Positions 55,340 through 64,000 of a DNA stretch of 64,000 bases are shown here, in pieces (position 1 is the stretch's first letter; every line of letters begins with the position of its first letter). The notes under the pieces are model-generated. The model saw nothing but the letters and a program-made list of their open reading frames with translations, was not told the origin of the DNA and did no database searches. Source of the stretch: Synechococcus sp. SynAce01 (GTDB taxonomy: Bacteria; Cyanobacteriota; Cyanobacteriia; PCC-6307; Cyanobiaceae). The translations under genes and the position numbers were made by a program. The DNA lies in assembly GCF_001885215.1 (NCBI RefSeq), contig NZ_CP018091.1:992001-1056000 (forward strand), read 5' to 3'.

Positions 55340-56707
55340 TCAGGCCACTTCTGAGCTTTTGCCGCTCTTGTGCTTGCGGAAGAAGCGCATCACTGCCAGG
55401 GCGAGGTTGCGTGGATCGTGGCGGAGGCTGGCGTCGGCCTGGTTCCCCTGCAGCGGGGCCTGCATCACCTCGTAGCCCTGGCCGCGCAACTTGGTGGCAT
55501 CACAGATGACCGGGTCAGCGCCGCGGGCGCGGTAGTGGTGGATCAGCCGGTTGTTGCGCAGGGATTCCTGGGCGAGTACGGCGGTGAATAGCCGTTCCTG
55601 GACGCCGAGGCTGGCCAGCTGGGCTTCGATGGCCCGCAGATGGCCCTCCACATCAAGCCGATCGGTTTCCCCGGGCTGGGTCATCAGGTTGCAGATGTAG
55701 AGGCGGGGAGCCCGGCTGCGTCTGATCGCCTGGACCAGTTCCGGCACCAACAGATTGGGCAACAGCGAGGTGTAGAGGCTGCCGGGACCCAGCACAATCA
55801 GCTCAGCGTTGGCGATGGCTTCAATCGCCCGGGGCAGGGCTGGCGGCCGCTCGGGGGTGCAGCCCAGCCGCACGATCGGGCTGGTGGCCTGACCGATCGA
55901 CGATTCACCTTCAAGCCGGTCGCCGTTCTCGAGTTCGGCCCAGAGCCGCACATCGGCCGTGGTGGCTGGCACCACCTGGCCCTGCACCGCCAGCACCCGG
56001 CTGCTGGCGGTGATCGCCGATTCGAGGCTGCCGGTGATCGCGGTGAGAGCTGTGAGGAAGAGATTGCCGAAGCTGTGGCCCTCGAGGCCGCTACCGGCCT
56101 TGAAGCGGTACTGAAACAGGCGGGTGAGCAGGGGCTCTTCCCGGGCCAGGGCCGCCAGGCAGTTGCGGATGTCGCCGGGTGGCTGCACCCCCAGCTCCCG
56201 CCTGAGCACGCCGCTGCTGCCGCCGTCATCGGCCACCGTCACAATCGCTGTGATGTTGCTGCTGTAGCGCTTGAGGCCACTGAGCAGGGTGGCCAGGCCG
56301 GTGCCGCCACCGATCGCGACCACATTGGGGCCGCGGTTGAGGCGACGCTGGGCCAACAGGGCATCCACCAGCACGGTGCCCTTTTCTGGAGCCAGTGCCT
56401 GCTGGATCGAATCAAAGCTGCGGCTTTGTCCCCAGATCACCAGCCCGGCTCCGGCCACCAGCACCAGCGGACCGGTGACACCCCGCGGCAACACCTCGGT
56501 GAGCTGGGTGAGAACCCAATTGAGTGATTCCAGCGACCAGTAGATCGGCTTGAGATCGGCGAGGATGGCGGCTCCCAGCAGGGCCAGGAGCAGCCCCAGG
56601 CCGGAGGTGAGCATCCAGCGCTTCACCACCAGACCAGGCTGCAGCCAGCGCACGGCGCGGCGTGAGCGGCTCACCAGATCCTGTTGACGCTGGTCGCCAC
56701 GTCCCAT
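55340..56707 (-). CDS. YvcK/CofD-like gluconeogenesis factor
   Basis: The 455-residue protein has two N-terminal membrane segments (LGLLLALLGAAILADL and GPLVLVAGAGLVIWG) and then the YvcK fold: NVVAIGGGTGLATLLSGLK, VTVADDGGSSGVLRRELGVQPPGDIRNCLAALA, and ELIVLGPGSLYTSLLPNLLV. YvcK binds UDP-sugars and helps cell-wall synthesis and gluconeogenic growth. ATG at 56707 is chosen; the frame extends to 56773. The membrane part is usual in cyanobacteria. Confidence 0.9.
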   Translation of the reverse strand: MGRGDQRQQDLVSRSRRAVRWLQPGLVVKRWMLTSGLGLLLALLGAAILADLKPIYWSLESLNWVLTQLTEVLPRGVTGPLVLVAGAGLVIWGQSRSFDSIQQALAPEKGTVLVDALLAQRRLNRGPNVVAIGGGTGLATLLSGLKRYSSNITAIVTVADDGGSSGVLRRELGVQPPGDIRNCLAALAREEPLLTRLFQYRFKAGSGLEGHSFGNLFLTALTAITGSLESAITASSRVLAVQGQVVPATTADVRLWAELENGDRLEGESSIGQATSPIVRLGCTPERPPALPRAIEAIANAELIVLGPGSLYTSLLPNLLVPELVQAIRRSRAPRLYICNLMTQPGETDRLDVEGHLRAIEAQLASLGVQERLFTAVLAQESLRNNRLIHHYRARGADPVICDATKLRGQGYEVMQAPLQGNQADASLRHDPRNLALAVMRFFRKHKSGKSSEVA

Positions 56708-56819
56708 CCAACCGGGACGGCGCAGCCGCCGGCCATGCAGGCGTCGGGGGAGGTGGGGGCGCTGGGGGTTCAAACCGACAGGGCGTCACGCCACAGCACG
56801 GAGTCCATGAACTGTACGG

Positions 56820-57641
56820 ATGAACAACTTGAAAGCAAGTTTGACCCCTTCCCTGCCATGCGCAGGCCAGCCGGTACTGGAACTTGGCAACATCAGCATG
56901 CGCTGGGGCAGCAACTCGGTGCTCGATGGCCTCAGCCTGACGCTTCAAGAAGGGGAGCGGCTGGCGGTGGTGGGGCCTTCAGGAACCGGTAAATCAACCG
57001 TGCTACGAATCCTCGCTGGCCTGCTGCTGCCCAGCGAGGGTGAGCTGCGGATCAACGGAATCGCCCAGCGCTACCTGCGCATCGACCAGCCCCGGCCGCC
57101 CGATGTGCGCCTGGTGTTCCAGAACCCGGCCCTGCTCGGTTCGCTCACGGTGGGGCAGAACGTCGGCTTTCTGCTCTATCGCCACAGCCGGCTGCCGGAA
57201 CGCGAGATTCGCGCCAGGGTTCAGAAGGCCCTGGAGGCCGTGGGTCTGCTCGGCATCGAAGACCAGCTACCCGGAGAGCTCAGCGGCGGCATGCAGAAAC
57301 GGGTGAGCTTCGCTCGGGCCCTGATCGACGATCCCAGCCAGTCGTCTGGCCAGCACCCCCTGCTGCTCTTCGATGAACCGACCGCCGGCCTCGATCCGGT
57401 GGCCTGCACCCGCATCGAGGATCTGATCGTCACCACCAGCCGCATGGCGGGGGGCTGCTCGGTGGTCGTCAGCCACGTGATGAGCACGATCCTGCGCTCC
57501 GCCCAGCGGGTGGCGATGCTCTACGACGGCCACCTGCAGTGGTGCGGGGGCATTGAGGAGTTCGAGCAAACGGCCAATCCCTATGTGGCCCAGTTCAGAA
57601 GCGGTAGCCTGCAGGGCCCGATGCAACCGACGGAACTATGA
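56820..57641 (+). CDS. Lipid-transport ABC ATPase (MlaF/TGD3-like)
   Basis: The 273-residue ATPase has VVGPSGTGKSTVLRIL (Walker A), LSGGMQKRVSFARALI (signature) and LLLFDEPTAGLDPV (Walker B). The GMQKR signature and size are those of MlaF and plant TGD3. With the MCE protein encoded seven bases later it should drive lipid transport between membranes. The MlaE-like permease is not in this window. ATG at 56820 is 113 bases from the divergent yvcK start. Confidence 0.9.
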   Translation: MNNLKASLTPSLPCAGQPVLELGNISMRWGSNSVLDGLSLTLQEGERLAVVGPSGTGKSTVLRILAGLLLPSEGELRINGIAQRYLRIDQPRPPDVRLVFQNPALLGSLTVGQNVGFLLYRHSRLPEREIRARVQKALEAVGLLGIEDQLPGELSGGMQKRVSFARALIDDPSQSSGQHPLLLFDEPTAGLDPVACTRIEDLIVTTSRMAGGCSVVVSHVMSTILRSAQRVAMLYDGHLQWCGGIEEFEQTANPYVAQFRSGSLQGPMQPTEL

Positions 57642-57647
57642 AGCGTC

Positions 57648-58625
57648 ATGCGTCGTAGCGTCCGTGAGGCCTTGGTTGGGTTCTCGCTGCTTGGAGCCAT
57701 TGCCGGTGGCTTAGGCCTGTGGTTCTGGTTGCGGGGGATTTCACTCAGTCAGAACAACTGGATCATCAAGGCGACCTTCGCCGATGCCGCAGGCCTGGCC
57801 GATCGCTCGCCGGTTTTTTACCGCGGCGTCCAGGTGGGCAGCGTCAAAAGCATCGAAACCACCTCGCAGGCCGTGCTGGCGGAACTGGAGATCAGTGATC
57901 CCAATCTGCAGTTGGCCAGGCCGACCGTGGCCCAGGTCGAGACCGGTTCGCTGCTGGGAGGCGATGCCCAGGTGGCCCTGATCAGCAGGGGCAATCCGCT
58001 GCCCAAGAACGCTCCCCTGCCCGGTGCCAATGACTGTGACAAGGACCTGATGGTCTGCGCCGGTGGCGAACTCCAGGGTGTGGAGGCCGCCAGCTTGAAC
58101 AGCGTCACCGAATTGATGCAGCAACTGCTCTCCCAGGCCGATCGCGAACAGATCCTGCCCCAGGTGGCCAGCACCACCCGCAGTTTTGACGCCACCTCCA
58201 AGGAAGCCAACCTCTTCCTCAAGGAAGCCCAGCGACTGGTCAGGGAGCTGAATGCGGCGGTCGGTAAAGCCGATCCGATCCTGGCCAACCTCAATGCGGC
58301 CAGTGCCGATGCCGCCGCTGCCGGTCGGCATGTCCGCAACCTCACCGCCAGCCTCGATGACCCCAAGACCCTGGCCGAGATCAAGACCACAGTGAGCAAC
58401 GCCCAGCGGCTCACCGCCCGGGTCGATGCCGTCGGTGGCGACGTCAGCAAGCTCACCAGCGACCCCGAGTTCATGGATGGGGTGCGCAGCGTGGCGATCG
58501 GACTGGGCCAGCTGTTCGACGAGATCTACCCCGCCCAGACGGGACTGGCCCGCGACAAGGCCCGGCAGGACCAGCAGGGCCAGGACAAACAAAGCAAGCC
58601 GCCACAGCGCCAGGTTGCTCCCTAA
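57648..58625 (+). CDS. MlaD/MCE family lipid-transport protein (TGD2-like)
   Basis: The 325-residue protein has one N-terminal membrane helix (LGAIAGGLGLWFWL) and an MCE domain (IKATFADAAGLADRSPVFYRGVQVGSVKSIE), then a long helical part with no strong homology. Such proteins form hexameric rings that move phospholipid. It follows the ABC ATPase by six bases. ATG at 57648. Confidence 0.9.
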   Translation: MRRSVREALVGFSLLGAIAGGLGLWFWLRGISLSQNNWIIKATFADAAGLADRSPVFYRGVQVGSVKSIETTSQAVLAELEISDPNLQLARPTVAQVETGSLLGGDAQVALISRGNPLPKNAPLPGANDCDKDLMVCAGGELQGVEAASLNSVTELMQQLLSQADREQILPQVASTTRSFDATSKEANLFLKEAQRLVRELNAAVGKADPILANLNAASADAAAAGRHVRNLTASLDDPKTLAEIKTTVSNAQRLTARVDAVGGDVSKLTSDPEFMDGVRSVAIGLGQLFDEIYPAQTGLARDKARQDQQGQDKQSKPPQRQVAP

Positions 58626-58626
58626 C

Positions 58627-58651
58627 GGCCGGGCCCGGCTTCAGCCCGGCC
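58627..58651. terminator. GC-rich hairpin between convergent mlaD-like and chlD
   Basis: GGCCGGGC at 58627-58634 pairs with GCCCGGCC at 58644-58651 over eight bases, with a nine-base loop. It stands between converging stops. No clear T-run follows on either strand, so it may end transcription only partly. Confidence 0.5.
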
Positions 58652-58656
58652 CGGCT

Positions 58657-60840
58657 TCAGGTGCCATTGAGAGCGTCGAGGGCGATGGCGGCGATCGCCT
58701 GGTCGCTGGCTTTGGGCAGCTGCACGTACTTGCCGCCGGCTGCTTCAGCCAGGTCCTTGCCCATGCCGCTGCCGATGAACTTGCGCTCGGTGTCGATCAC
58801 CAGCAGCTTGATCCCCAGGGCCCGGTAGCGGCCGGCCACCCGGATCACCTCTTCTTTGAGGTCCACTGGCTCCTCGCCTTCCAGGGGCGGCTGGCCCAGG
58901 GATCGCGCGAGGGGCACGTTGCCGCGGCCATCGGTGATCGCCACCACCACCACTTGGCCCATGTCACCGCTGGCAAGGGCATTGGCGCCGACCCGGGCTG
59001 CCTGGGTGAGGCCGTGGGCCAGGGGTGAGCCGCCGCCACAGGGCATCTGCTCGAGGCGGCGACGGGCGGCGGTGATCGAGCGCGTGGGGGGGAGCAGCAC
59101 CTCGGCCTGCTCGCCGCGGAAGGGGATCAGGGCGACTTCGTCTCGGTTTTCGTAGGCCTCGGTGAGCAGGCGGATCACGGCCCCCTTGGCGCTCTGCATG
59201 CGGTTGAGGGCCATCGAACCGCTGGCGTCCACCAGGAAGATCACCAGGGAGCCGGCCTTGCGCTGCAGCTGCTTGGCGCGCAGATCACCCTCCTCAACGA
59301 TCACGGTGCGATGGGGTTCGCGGGCGCGGCGGGCCTTCTGGTGGGGGGCGGCGGCCCGCAGCGTGGCATCCACAGCGATGCGGCGCACAGGGCCGCGGGG
59401 GAGCATCGGCTTGACGTAGCGGCCGCGCGAGTCGGAGAGCACCACCGAGCGCTTGCCACTGCCGCCGCCTCGCGATTTAGCCGCAGCGAACAGCAGCAGA
59501 TCGGGGTCGATGGCGATCGCCTCAGGATCGAGCAGAAACTCCTCAGGCACCTGGGGCGGCGCCTGGTCGTCGGGATTGTCGTCCTGGTTGTCGTCGTCGG
59601 TGTCGTCCGGGTTGTCCGGGTTGTCGGGCTCGGAGGTGTCCTCGGGATTGTCGTCAGGGCTGTTTTCTGAGTTATCTTCGGAGCCGTTTTCTGGGGGCTG
59701 CTGCGGGGGTTCGGGCGGCTGCTCTGGCGGCTGCTCGGCCTGGGGCGGCGGCGGGGGCTCCAGCGGTTGCTCTGGATCGGGCGGCGGCAGCTGCAGGGCG
59801 CGCGGCGCGATCACCAGCCGCACCGCCACCTGCAGGTCGTCGGCATCTACGCGGTCGCGGCCGCACAGGGCCGCATGGGCCCGCGCCACCCGCACGGCGT
59901 AGAGCTCGGAGCGGTGGCCTTCCACGCCGCCGCGCAGGGCCTCCTTCACCAGATAGACGATCTGCTCGCGGGCAATCACCACATCGGGGAGCCACTGGCG
60001 GGCCAGCAGCAGCTGGGTGGCCAGGGCATCGGTTTCCTCCTGCCAGCGGGCGCGGAAGGCTTCGCTGGAGCTGCCGTGGTCGAGGGCGGCGCTGGTGATC
60101 GCCACCCGCTGATCCATCGCCAGCAACTGGTTGGCGGAGAGAACAATGGCGAAGCGATCGAGCAGGTGATCGCGCACCGCCCCCTCTTCGGGGTTGTAGG
60201 TGGCGATCAGCAGGGTGCGGCAGGGGTGGGAGAGGCTGAGGCCTTCGCGCTCGATCCGGTTCTCGCCACTGCCCACCGCCGCCAGCAGCAGGTTGGTGAT
60301 GCCGTCGTCGAGCAAGTTGAGCTCATCGACGTAGAGGACGCCGCGATGGGCTTCAGCCAGCAGGCCGGGCTGGAACACCGCGGCGCCGGCGGCCAGGGAG
60401 GCGGTCACATCGACTGAGCCCACCAGCCGGTCTTCGGTGACGCCCAGGGGCACCTGGATGAACGGAGCCGGGATCACCGCCGTGGGCAACAGGGCGGTGG
60501 GATCGGCGCCGCTGGGGTCCCCCCCCAGTTCGGTGATGCGGGCGCACACCGGCCCATCCCAGTCGTCGGGACGCAGCGGATCCACATTGAGGCGACGGCA
60601 GGCTTCGCCCAGATCGAGCACGTCGATCGGCGGCAGCAGGGCATGCAGGCCACGGGCCAACACCGACTTACCGGTGCCGCGGCCACCAGCAATCACAACG
60701 CCGCCCAGGCCGGGATCCACCGCTGCCAGCAGCAGCGCCAACTTCAAGGTGCCGTGGCCGGTGATCGCCGCCAGCGGAAAGGCGCGCGCAGCGGCGTTGG
60801 CGGCCGCGGCTGCAGAGGCTGTTGTTCCGCTGACAACCAT
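58657..60840 (-). CDS. chlD: Magnesium chelatase subunit D
   Basis: The 727-residue protein has an AAA+ domain ([17 protein letters not shown], Walker [13 protein letters not shown], Walker B), a Pro/Asp/Glu-rich linker (about 385-460, with runs such as PPQQPPENG and [12 protein letters not shown]), and a von Willebrand A domain with [16 protein letters not shown] (metal site). ChlD works with ChlI and ChlH to insert magnesium into protoporphyrin. ATG at 60840. Confidence 0.97.
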   Translation of the reverse strand: MVVSGTTASAAAAANAAARAFPLAAITGHGTLKLALLLAAVDPGLGGVVIAGGRGTGKSVLARGLHALLPPIDVLDLGEACRRLNVDPLRPDDWDGPVCARITELGGDPSGADPTALLPTAVIPAPFIQVPLGVTEDRLVGSVDVTASLAAGAAVFQPGLLAEAHRGVLYVDELNLLDDGITNLLLAAVGSGENRIEREGLSLSHPCRTLLIATYNPEEGAVRDHLLDRFAIVLSANQLLAMDQRVAITSAALDHGSSSEAFRARWQEETDALATQLLLARQWLPDVVIAREQIVYLVKEALRGGVEGHRSELYAVRVARAHAALCGRDRVDADDLQVAVRLVIAPRALQLPPPDPEQPLEPPPPPQAEQPPEQPPEPPQQPPENGSEDNSENSPDDNPEDTSEPDNPDNPDDTDDDNQDDNPDDQAPPQVPEEFLLDPEAIAIDPDLLLFAAAKSRGGGSGKRSVVLSDSRGRYVKPMLPRGPVRRIAVDATLRAAAPHQKARRAREPHRTVIVEEGDLRAKQLQRKAGSLVIFLVDASGSMALNRMQSAKGAVIRLLTEAYENRDEVALIPFRGEQAEVLLPPTRSITAARRRLEQMPCGGGSPLAHGLTQAARVGANALASGDMGQVVVVAITDGRGNVPLARSLGQPPLEGEEPVDLKEEVIRVAGRYRALGIKLLVIDTERKFIGSGMGKDLAEAAGGKYVQLPKASDQAIAAIALDALNGT

Positions 60841-60912
60841 GGGGGCGGAGGGCGGAAAAGAGTGAACTCAGTCTGGCGGATCGCTTCCCAGGCCCAGGTG
60901 CAGGGCTGCCTT

Positions 60913-61242
60913 CTAGAAGCGCGACATCGCCTTGATCTTGGAGATCTTCTCGGCATCAAGGCCGCTGAGTTCGTCGAGCTGGATCAGGTCTTCCTTCAAC
61001 AGGTTGGCGAAAACAAACAGGATTCCGTCGAGGCGCATGTCGAAGCGCCCCTCAATCACGTGACGCTGGGTGCTCAGGTAATCGTGCAGCTGCCAGAGAG
61101 ACTCAGCCGAGCTGATTGAATCCGCCTGGCTGCGAACGGTGCTGATCAATGTGGCGATCGCGCGGCCGTAAGCCGTGTTGAAAGCCCGCTCAGCGATGGC
61201 CTGTTCCGCCTCGCTCCAGCCGATCACAACCGCTAGCGCCAT
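60913..61242 (-). CDS. frp: Fluorescence recovery protein FRP
   Basis: The 109-residue helical protein matches FRP: GWSEAEQAIAERAFNTAYGRAI, ESLWQLHDYLSTQRHVIEGRFDMR and LLKEDLIQLDELSGLDAEKI. FRP binds the C-terminal domain of active OCP, releases it from the phycobilisome and returns it to the orange form. ATG at 61242. It is the last gene of the ocp-crtW-frp set, all on the minus strand. Confidence 0.93.
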   Translation of the reverse strand: MALAVVIGWSEAEQAIAERAFNTAYGRAIATLISTVRSQADSISSAESLWQLHDYLSTQRHVIEGRFDMRLDGILFVFANLLKEDLIQLDELSGLDAEKISKIKAMSRF

Positions 61243-61266
61243 AAAAATCTCTTTCGATAAATGACC

Positions 61267-62059
61267 CTAATGGGGAGCTGATGGGGCCGCGAGTGGAGCG
61301 GAGGAATTCCGGCGCTGCAGAGCGAACGCGCGCTGGCGTGGCAGCTGAAACCAGGCCATGGCTGGGAACTCATGGTGCTCCCAGTGGTAGCCGAAGTGAT
61401 AGCAGGCCAGCAAAGACAACCATTCCGGCAACTCCAGGCTGCGGGCATGGTGGCGATTGCCAGCGCCGTGCCGGTCACGGTGCGGCAGGTAGGTGCCAAA
61501 GACAAACAATTGCAGCGAACTGAGCAGCAGGGGCAAGGTGCAGAACAACAACACATGGACCAGTCCTGACTGGACACTGCCCGGACCGGGGGCCACCGCG
61601 GCGGATCCGATCAACAGCCCCCACCAGCCCAGCAGCAGCAGCATCTGGGCGCCGGAGAGATAACCCGCCAGGAAGTGGAGATACCAGCGCAGCCCACCCC
61701 ACGCGGGATCGGGCCGGTGATCGGGGTCATCGGCCCGATCCCGCGTGGGGTGGCGGATGGTGGCGGATGTGGTTGGCCCGGCAAGCGCCATAGGGCAGGC
61801 AGCCATACAGCCCCAGGGCCAGTTGCCCCAACTGGTGGTTGGCCTGCGGCCGGCCTGGAAGCAGCAGGCCATGCATGGCGTCGTGGGCCACGATGAACAG
61901 GCCGGTGTGGAGCAGCGTGCGGATCAGCACCGCCAGGGCCAGCAGCGGCAGGGGAAGTAAGCCCAGATCAGCTGGCAGCAAGACCACCAGGCTGGTGGTC
62001 CAGGCCAGCAGGATCAGGGCGGCGAGCCCCAGGCCCGTGTTGGCGGGGATGGGGCTCAA
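61267..62059 (-). pseudogene. crtW: crtW beta-carotene ketolase, frameshifted
   Basis: Two overlapping frames together encode a CrtW-type membrane di-iron ketolase. The first (from TTG 62059) has VAHDAMHG and CRANHIRHH and then stops at 61727. The second continues with TRDRADDPDHRPDPAWGGLRWYLHFLAGYLSG and contains HWEHH. Removing one base from the G-run 61747-61750 (+ strand) joins them into 263 residues, the normal CrtW length. CrtW makes the echinenone/canthaxanthin pigment that OCP needs. It lies between ocp and frp. Either the gene is broken in this strain or a base was miscalled in the short homopolymer. Confidence 0.85.
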
Positions 62060-62069
62060 CTGGACAACC

Positions 62070-63023
62070 TCAACGGGCGTACTTGAGCAGGTCTGCTGGG
62101 GAGGCCAGCAGATCAATGGCCACGAAGTAGATCTTGCCCTCGGGATTGAGCAGGAAACGCCAGGCCACGTTCATGCCCACGCCGGCGCCGAACCAGGGGG
62201 TCTGGACCTTGCCGGTGACCTTGATCTGGGTGAACTCGCCATCGGCGGGCTCGGAGTAGCCCGATTCGGGCAGCAACCGCAGGTTCTGACAATCTTCGCG
62301 GAAGAAGCGCAGCACGGCCTCCCTACCGACGATCGGCTTCTGGAAGGGGGGCTGCAGGGCCCCGTCGGGAAGGAAGAGTTCGATCAGGTTGTCGAAGTCG
62401 TTGGCGTTGAGCAGATCCATGTAGGTGGTGACCGTGGGGCTATCCAGCCCGCTGATCAAGACCTTTTTGCGATCGGCTTCCGGCGTGGGTGCCACCACCG
62501 GCTCCATGACCCGCTGGCCTTCGCCCTTGGCGGGGTCGTAGCCCATGTCAACGACGAAGTTGCGCAACAGGGTGATCTGCTGGCCCTGCTCCACGCCCCT
62601 CAACGAGCTGAGCACGGATGCCGCGTTGGCGGAGAGCTGATAGCCCTTGGGAATCGGAGCCACGAGGCCAGCGGCCATCCACTCTCCGAGTTGATACCAG
62701 AAGCCGAGCTTGATGTTGACCGACCAGCTGGCGTAGGTACGACCGACCTGGAAATCGGTCCTGTTGGCGAGATCACACATCAGCTGGCTCTGCTCGGTGA
62801 AGCCCATGGCCTTGATCGCGCTGAGCGTGGCCTCCGCAAACTGCATGCGGGCAGCGCCGGGGGCCGCGACGGTGATGGTGGTGCCCATCTCGAGGTAGGC
62901 GTACCAGATCAGAGCCAGCTGGTCTTCGGCGCTGAGCAGCCTGAAGCGAGCTGTGATGGCAGGTACGGCGTCCGCGGAGAGCGTGTCCGGGAAGATCTGG
63001 GAAGCCTTCTCGAGGGTGAACAT
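62070..63023 (-). CDS. ocp: Orange carotenoid protein (OCP1 type)
   Basis: The 317-residue protein has the helical N-terminal carotenoid domain (LALIWYAYLEMG, SWSVNIKLGFWYQLGEW) and the NTF2-like C-terminal domain (LNANDFDNLIELFLPDGALQPPFQ, VQTPWFGAGVGMNVAWRF). Tyr and Trp residues that contact the keto-carotenoid (equivalents of Tyr44, Trp110, Trp288) and the phycobilisome-binding Arg (LLRNFVVDMG) are kept. It quenches phycobilisomes in strong blue-green light. The likeness to Synechocystis OCP is close over the full length. ATG at 63023. Confidence 0.97.
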   Translation of the reverse strand: MFTLEKASQIFPDTLSADAVPAITARFRLLSAEDQLALIWYAYLEMGTTITVAAPGAARMQFAEATLSAIKAMGFTEQSQLMCDLANRTDFQVGRTYASWSVNIKLGFWYQLGEWMAAGLVAPIPKGYQLSANAASVLSSLRGVEQGQQITLLRNFVVDMGYDPAKGEGQRVMEPVVAPTPEADRKKVLISGLDSPTVTTYMDLLNANDFDNLIELFLPDGALQPPFQKPIVGREAVLRFFREDCQNLRLLPESGYSEPADGEFTQIKVTGKVQTPWFGAGVGMNVAWRFLLNPEGKIYFVAIDLLASPADLLKYAR

Positions 63024-63180
63024 ATGCGGTCAGACCCAATTGTTAAGGAAGCTTACGAAGCCTAGTCGACAAGCGATCGACTTGGTATGAAGATTTAACA
63101 GAAAAATGTAATCAAGACAACAAGGCTGGCCTGCTACCGACTGGATCCATGTCAGCTTCAAGCCATGCCAGGTTCAAGCC

Positions 63181-63603
63181 ATGCTTCGTTTCCTGCTTAA
63201 CGCCATCTGGTTCGTGCTCGGGGGCTTCGTGATGGGCCTGGGCTGGTGGCTGGCTGGTCTGGTGGCCGCGATCACGGTTGTGGGATTGCCCTGGGCGCGG
63301 GCCTGTTTCGTGATCGGCAATTTTTCGTTCTGGCCATTCGGCTACGAGGCGATCAGCCGAAGCGAACTCACCGGCCGCACTGACCTGGGCACCGGCCCCC
63401 TGGGGTTGGTGGGCAACGTGATCTGGTTTCTGCTGGCGGGCTGGTGGCTGGCGATCGGCCATGTCACCTCCGCCCTGGCCTGCTTCGTGACGATCATCGG
63501 CATTCCCTTCGGAATCCAGCACATCAAGCTGGCCCTGATTGCCCTGGCGCCGATCGGCCTGCAGGTGGTCCCGAGTGGCACGCGGTCGCAGGGAGGGCTC
63601 TGA
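63181..63603 (+). CDS. YccF-domain inner membrane protein
   Basis: The 140-residue protein has paired repeats typical of YccF: LNAIWFVLGGFVMGLGWWLAGLVAAITVVGLPWARACF and GNVIWFLLAGWWLAIGHVTSALACFVTIIGIPFG. There are about four membrane segments. Function unknown. ATG at 63181. Its 3' end overlaps the convergent gene that runs off the right edge. Confidence 0.85.
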   Translation: MLRFLLNAIWFVLGGFVMGLGWWLAGLVAAITVVGLPWARACFVIGNFSFWPFGYEAISRSELTGRTDLGTGPLGLVGNVIWFLLAGWWLAIGHVTSALACFVTIIGIPFGIQHIKLALIALAPIGLQVVPSGTRSQGGL

Positions 63604-64000
63604 AGCGGCAGCGCAGCACCGCCAGAGCCTCATCGGGCAAGCCCAAAAAGCGATCCAGCCAGGGCTCGCCGCAGGGCTCGATCGTGGCCACCCCCACCAG
63701 CAGGGCCGTGCCGTCGCCCGCCAGGGGCTGGCCGCTGCTGCGGTGCCGTTGGCTGACCAGCGCCCCACTGGTCAACTCGGTGTCGACCCGCAGGGCCGGA
63801 GCGCGATAGAGCGAGCCCAGCGAGAACAGAAAGCGGGCCCTGAACTGCAACGTCACCGCGCCGCTTTCACCATCCAGGCTGCCGGCCAACCGCTCCGGCT
63901 CGATCGCGATGCGCAATCCCGGCGGCAGGGGCAGACCCAGGAAACGGGTGCTGCGCCAATCGAGGGGCGGGATCGTCAGCTCAGAGGGCTCAAAGTCAAG
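63524..64000 (-). CDS. Conserved hypothetical protein, 5' end outside window
   Basis: The frame stays open through base 64000, so the N-terminus lies beyond. The visible product includes FEPSELTIPPLDWRS, FLGLPLPPGLRIAIEPERLAG, ARFLFSLGSLYRAPALRV and ATIEPCGEPWLDRFLGLP. I recall similar DUF-type proteins in picocyanobacteria but no function. The last 27 residues are antisense to yccF and have an odd composition (HSGPPAGRSAPGQSGPA), so the true stop may have been shifted by sequence change. No catalytic motif seen. Confidence 0.6.
   Translation of the reverse strand, partial: LDFEPSELTIPPLDWRSTRFLGLPLPPGLRIAIEPERLAGSLDGESGAVTLQFRARFLFSLGSLYRAPALRVDTELTSGALVSQRHRSSGQPLAGDGTALLVGVATIEPCGEPWLDRFLGLPDEALAVLRCRFRALPATACHSGPPAGRSAPGQSGPA

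Overview
The window is chromosomal DNA of a cyanobacterium, most likely a freshwater or brackish picocyanobacterium of the Synechococcus/Cyanobium type. The evidence is a psbE-psbF-psbL-psbJ cluster behind rubA and ycf48, an ndhC-ndhK-ndhJ cluster, chlD, the orange carotenoid protein with its recovery protein, a BicA-type bicarbonate transporter, an RpaA-like regulator and scattered HIP1 octamers (GCGATCGC, for example two overlapping copies near 47846). The calls rest on reading the sequence and on remembered family motifs; no database search was run.

Layout. 1-10 kb: mixed metabolism (3' part of an amylosucrase, MOSC protein, two alpha/beta hydrolases, an Anbu proteasome-like peptidase next to an N-formylglutamate amidohydrolase homologue, a VOC protein, BicA, an RpaA-like regulator). 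10.3-11.3 kb: an IS1595-type insertion sequence. About 11.3-33 kb: an accessory region, visibly richer in A+T than the flanks. It carries an alpha-amylase, six CsbD-family stress genes, two DUF1328 membrane microproteins, a degenerate PfkB-like protein, a three-gene acyl-CoA dehydrogenase / glycosyltransferase-deacetylase / methyltransferase operon, two dehydrogenases, a DHFR-like protein, a transglutaminase and a phytochrome-response regulator-hybrid kinase cluster. 33.2-35.1 kb: a bufABC (bufferin, copper-binding RiPP) operon. A tRNA-Val at 35.2 kb marks the return to GC-rich core genome.

35.3-64 kb is housekeeping and photosynthesis: mazG, arfB, polyamine genes speE-speB, gcvT, aspS, dps, pyrG, queE, a nucleotide-sugar set (UDP-xylose synthase, UDP-glucose dehydrogenase, UDP-glucuronate epimerase) with hisS inside it, psbEFLJ, ycf48, rubA, ndhCKJ, yvcK, a lipid-transport ABC ATPase with an MCE protein, chlD, and the photoprotection set frp-crtW-ocp. 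The crtW ketolase reading frame is broken by one base.

The most unusual signal is in the accessory region. Four csbD genes (starts at 13384, 14696, 23748, 26182) share one promoter layout: AAATCTG-like and CTTCCTTGAG boxes (as read on the + strand) at fixed spacing, 39 or about 39 bases to a -10 hexamer, then a CATCC/GGATG hairpin with a loop of 7 bases (9 in one copy) starting at the predicted first transcribed bases. Alongside this is a duplicated module of exported CsbD, DUF1328 and cytoplasmic CsbD. Together they look like a small stress regulon built by repeated duplication.
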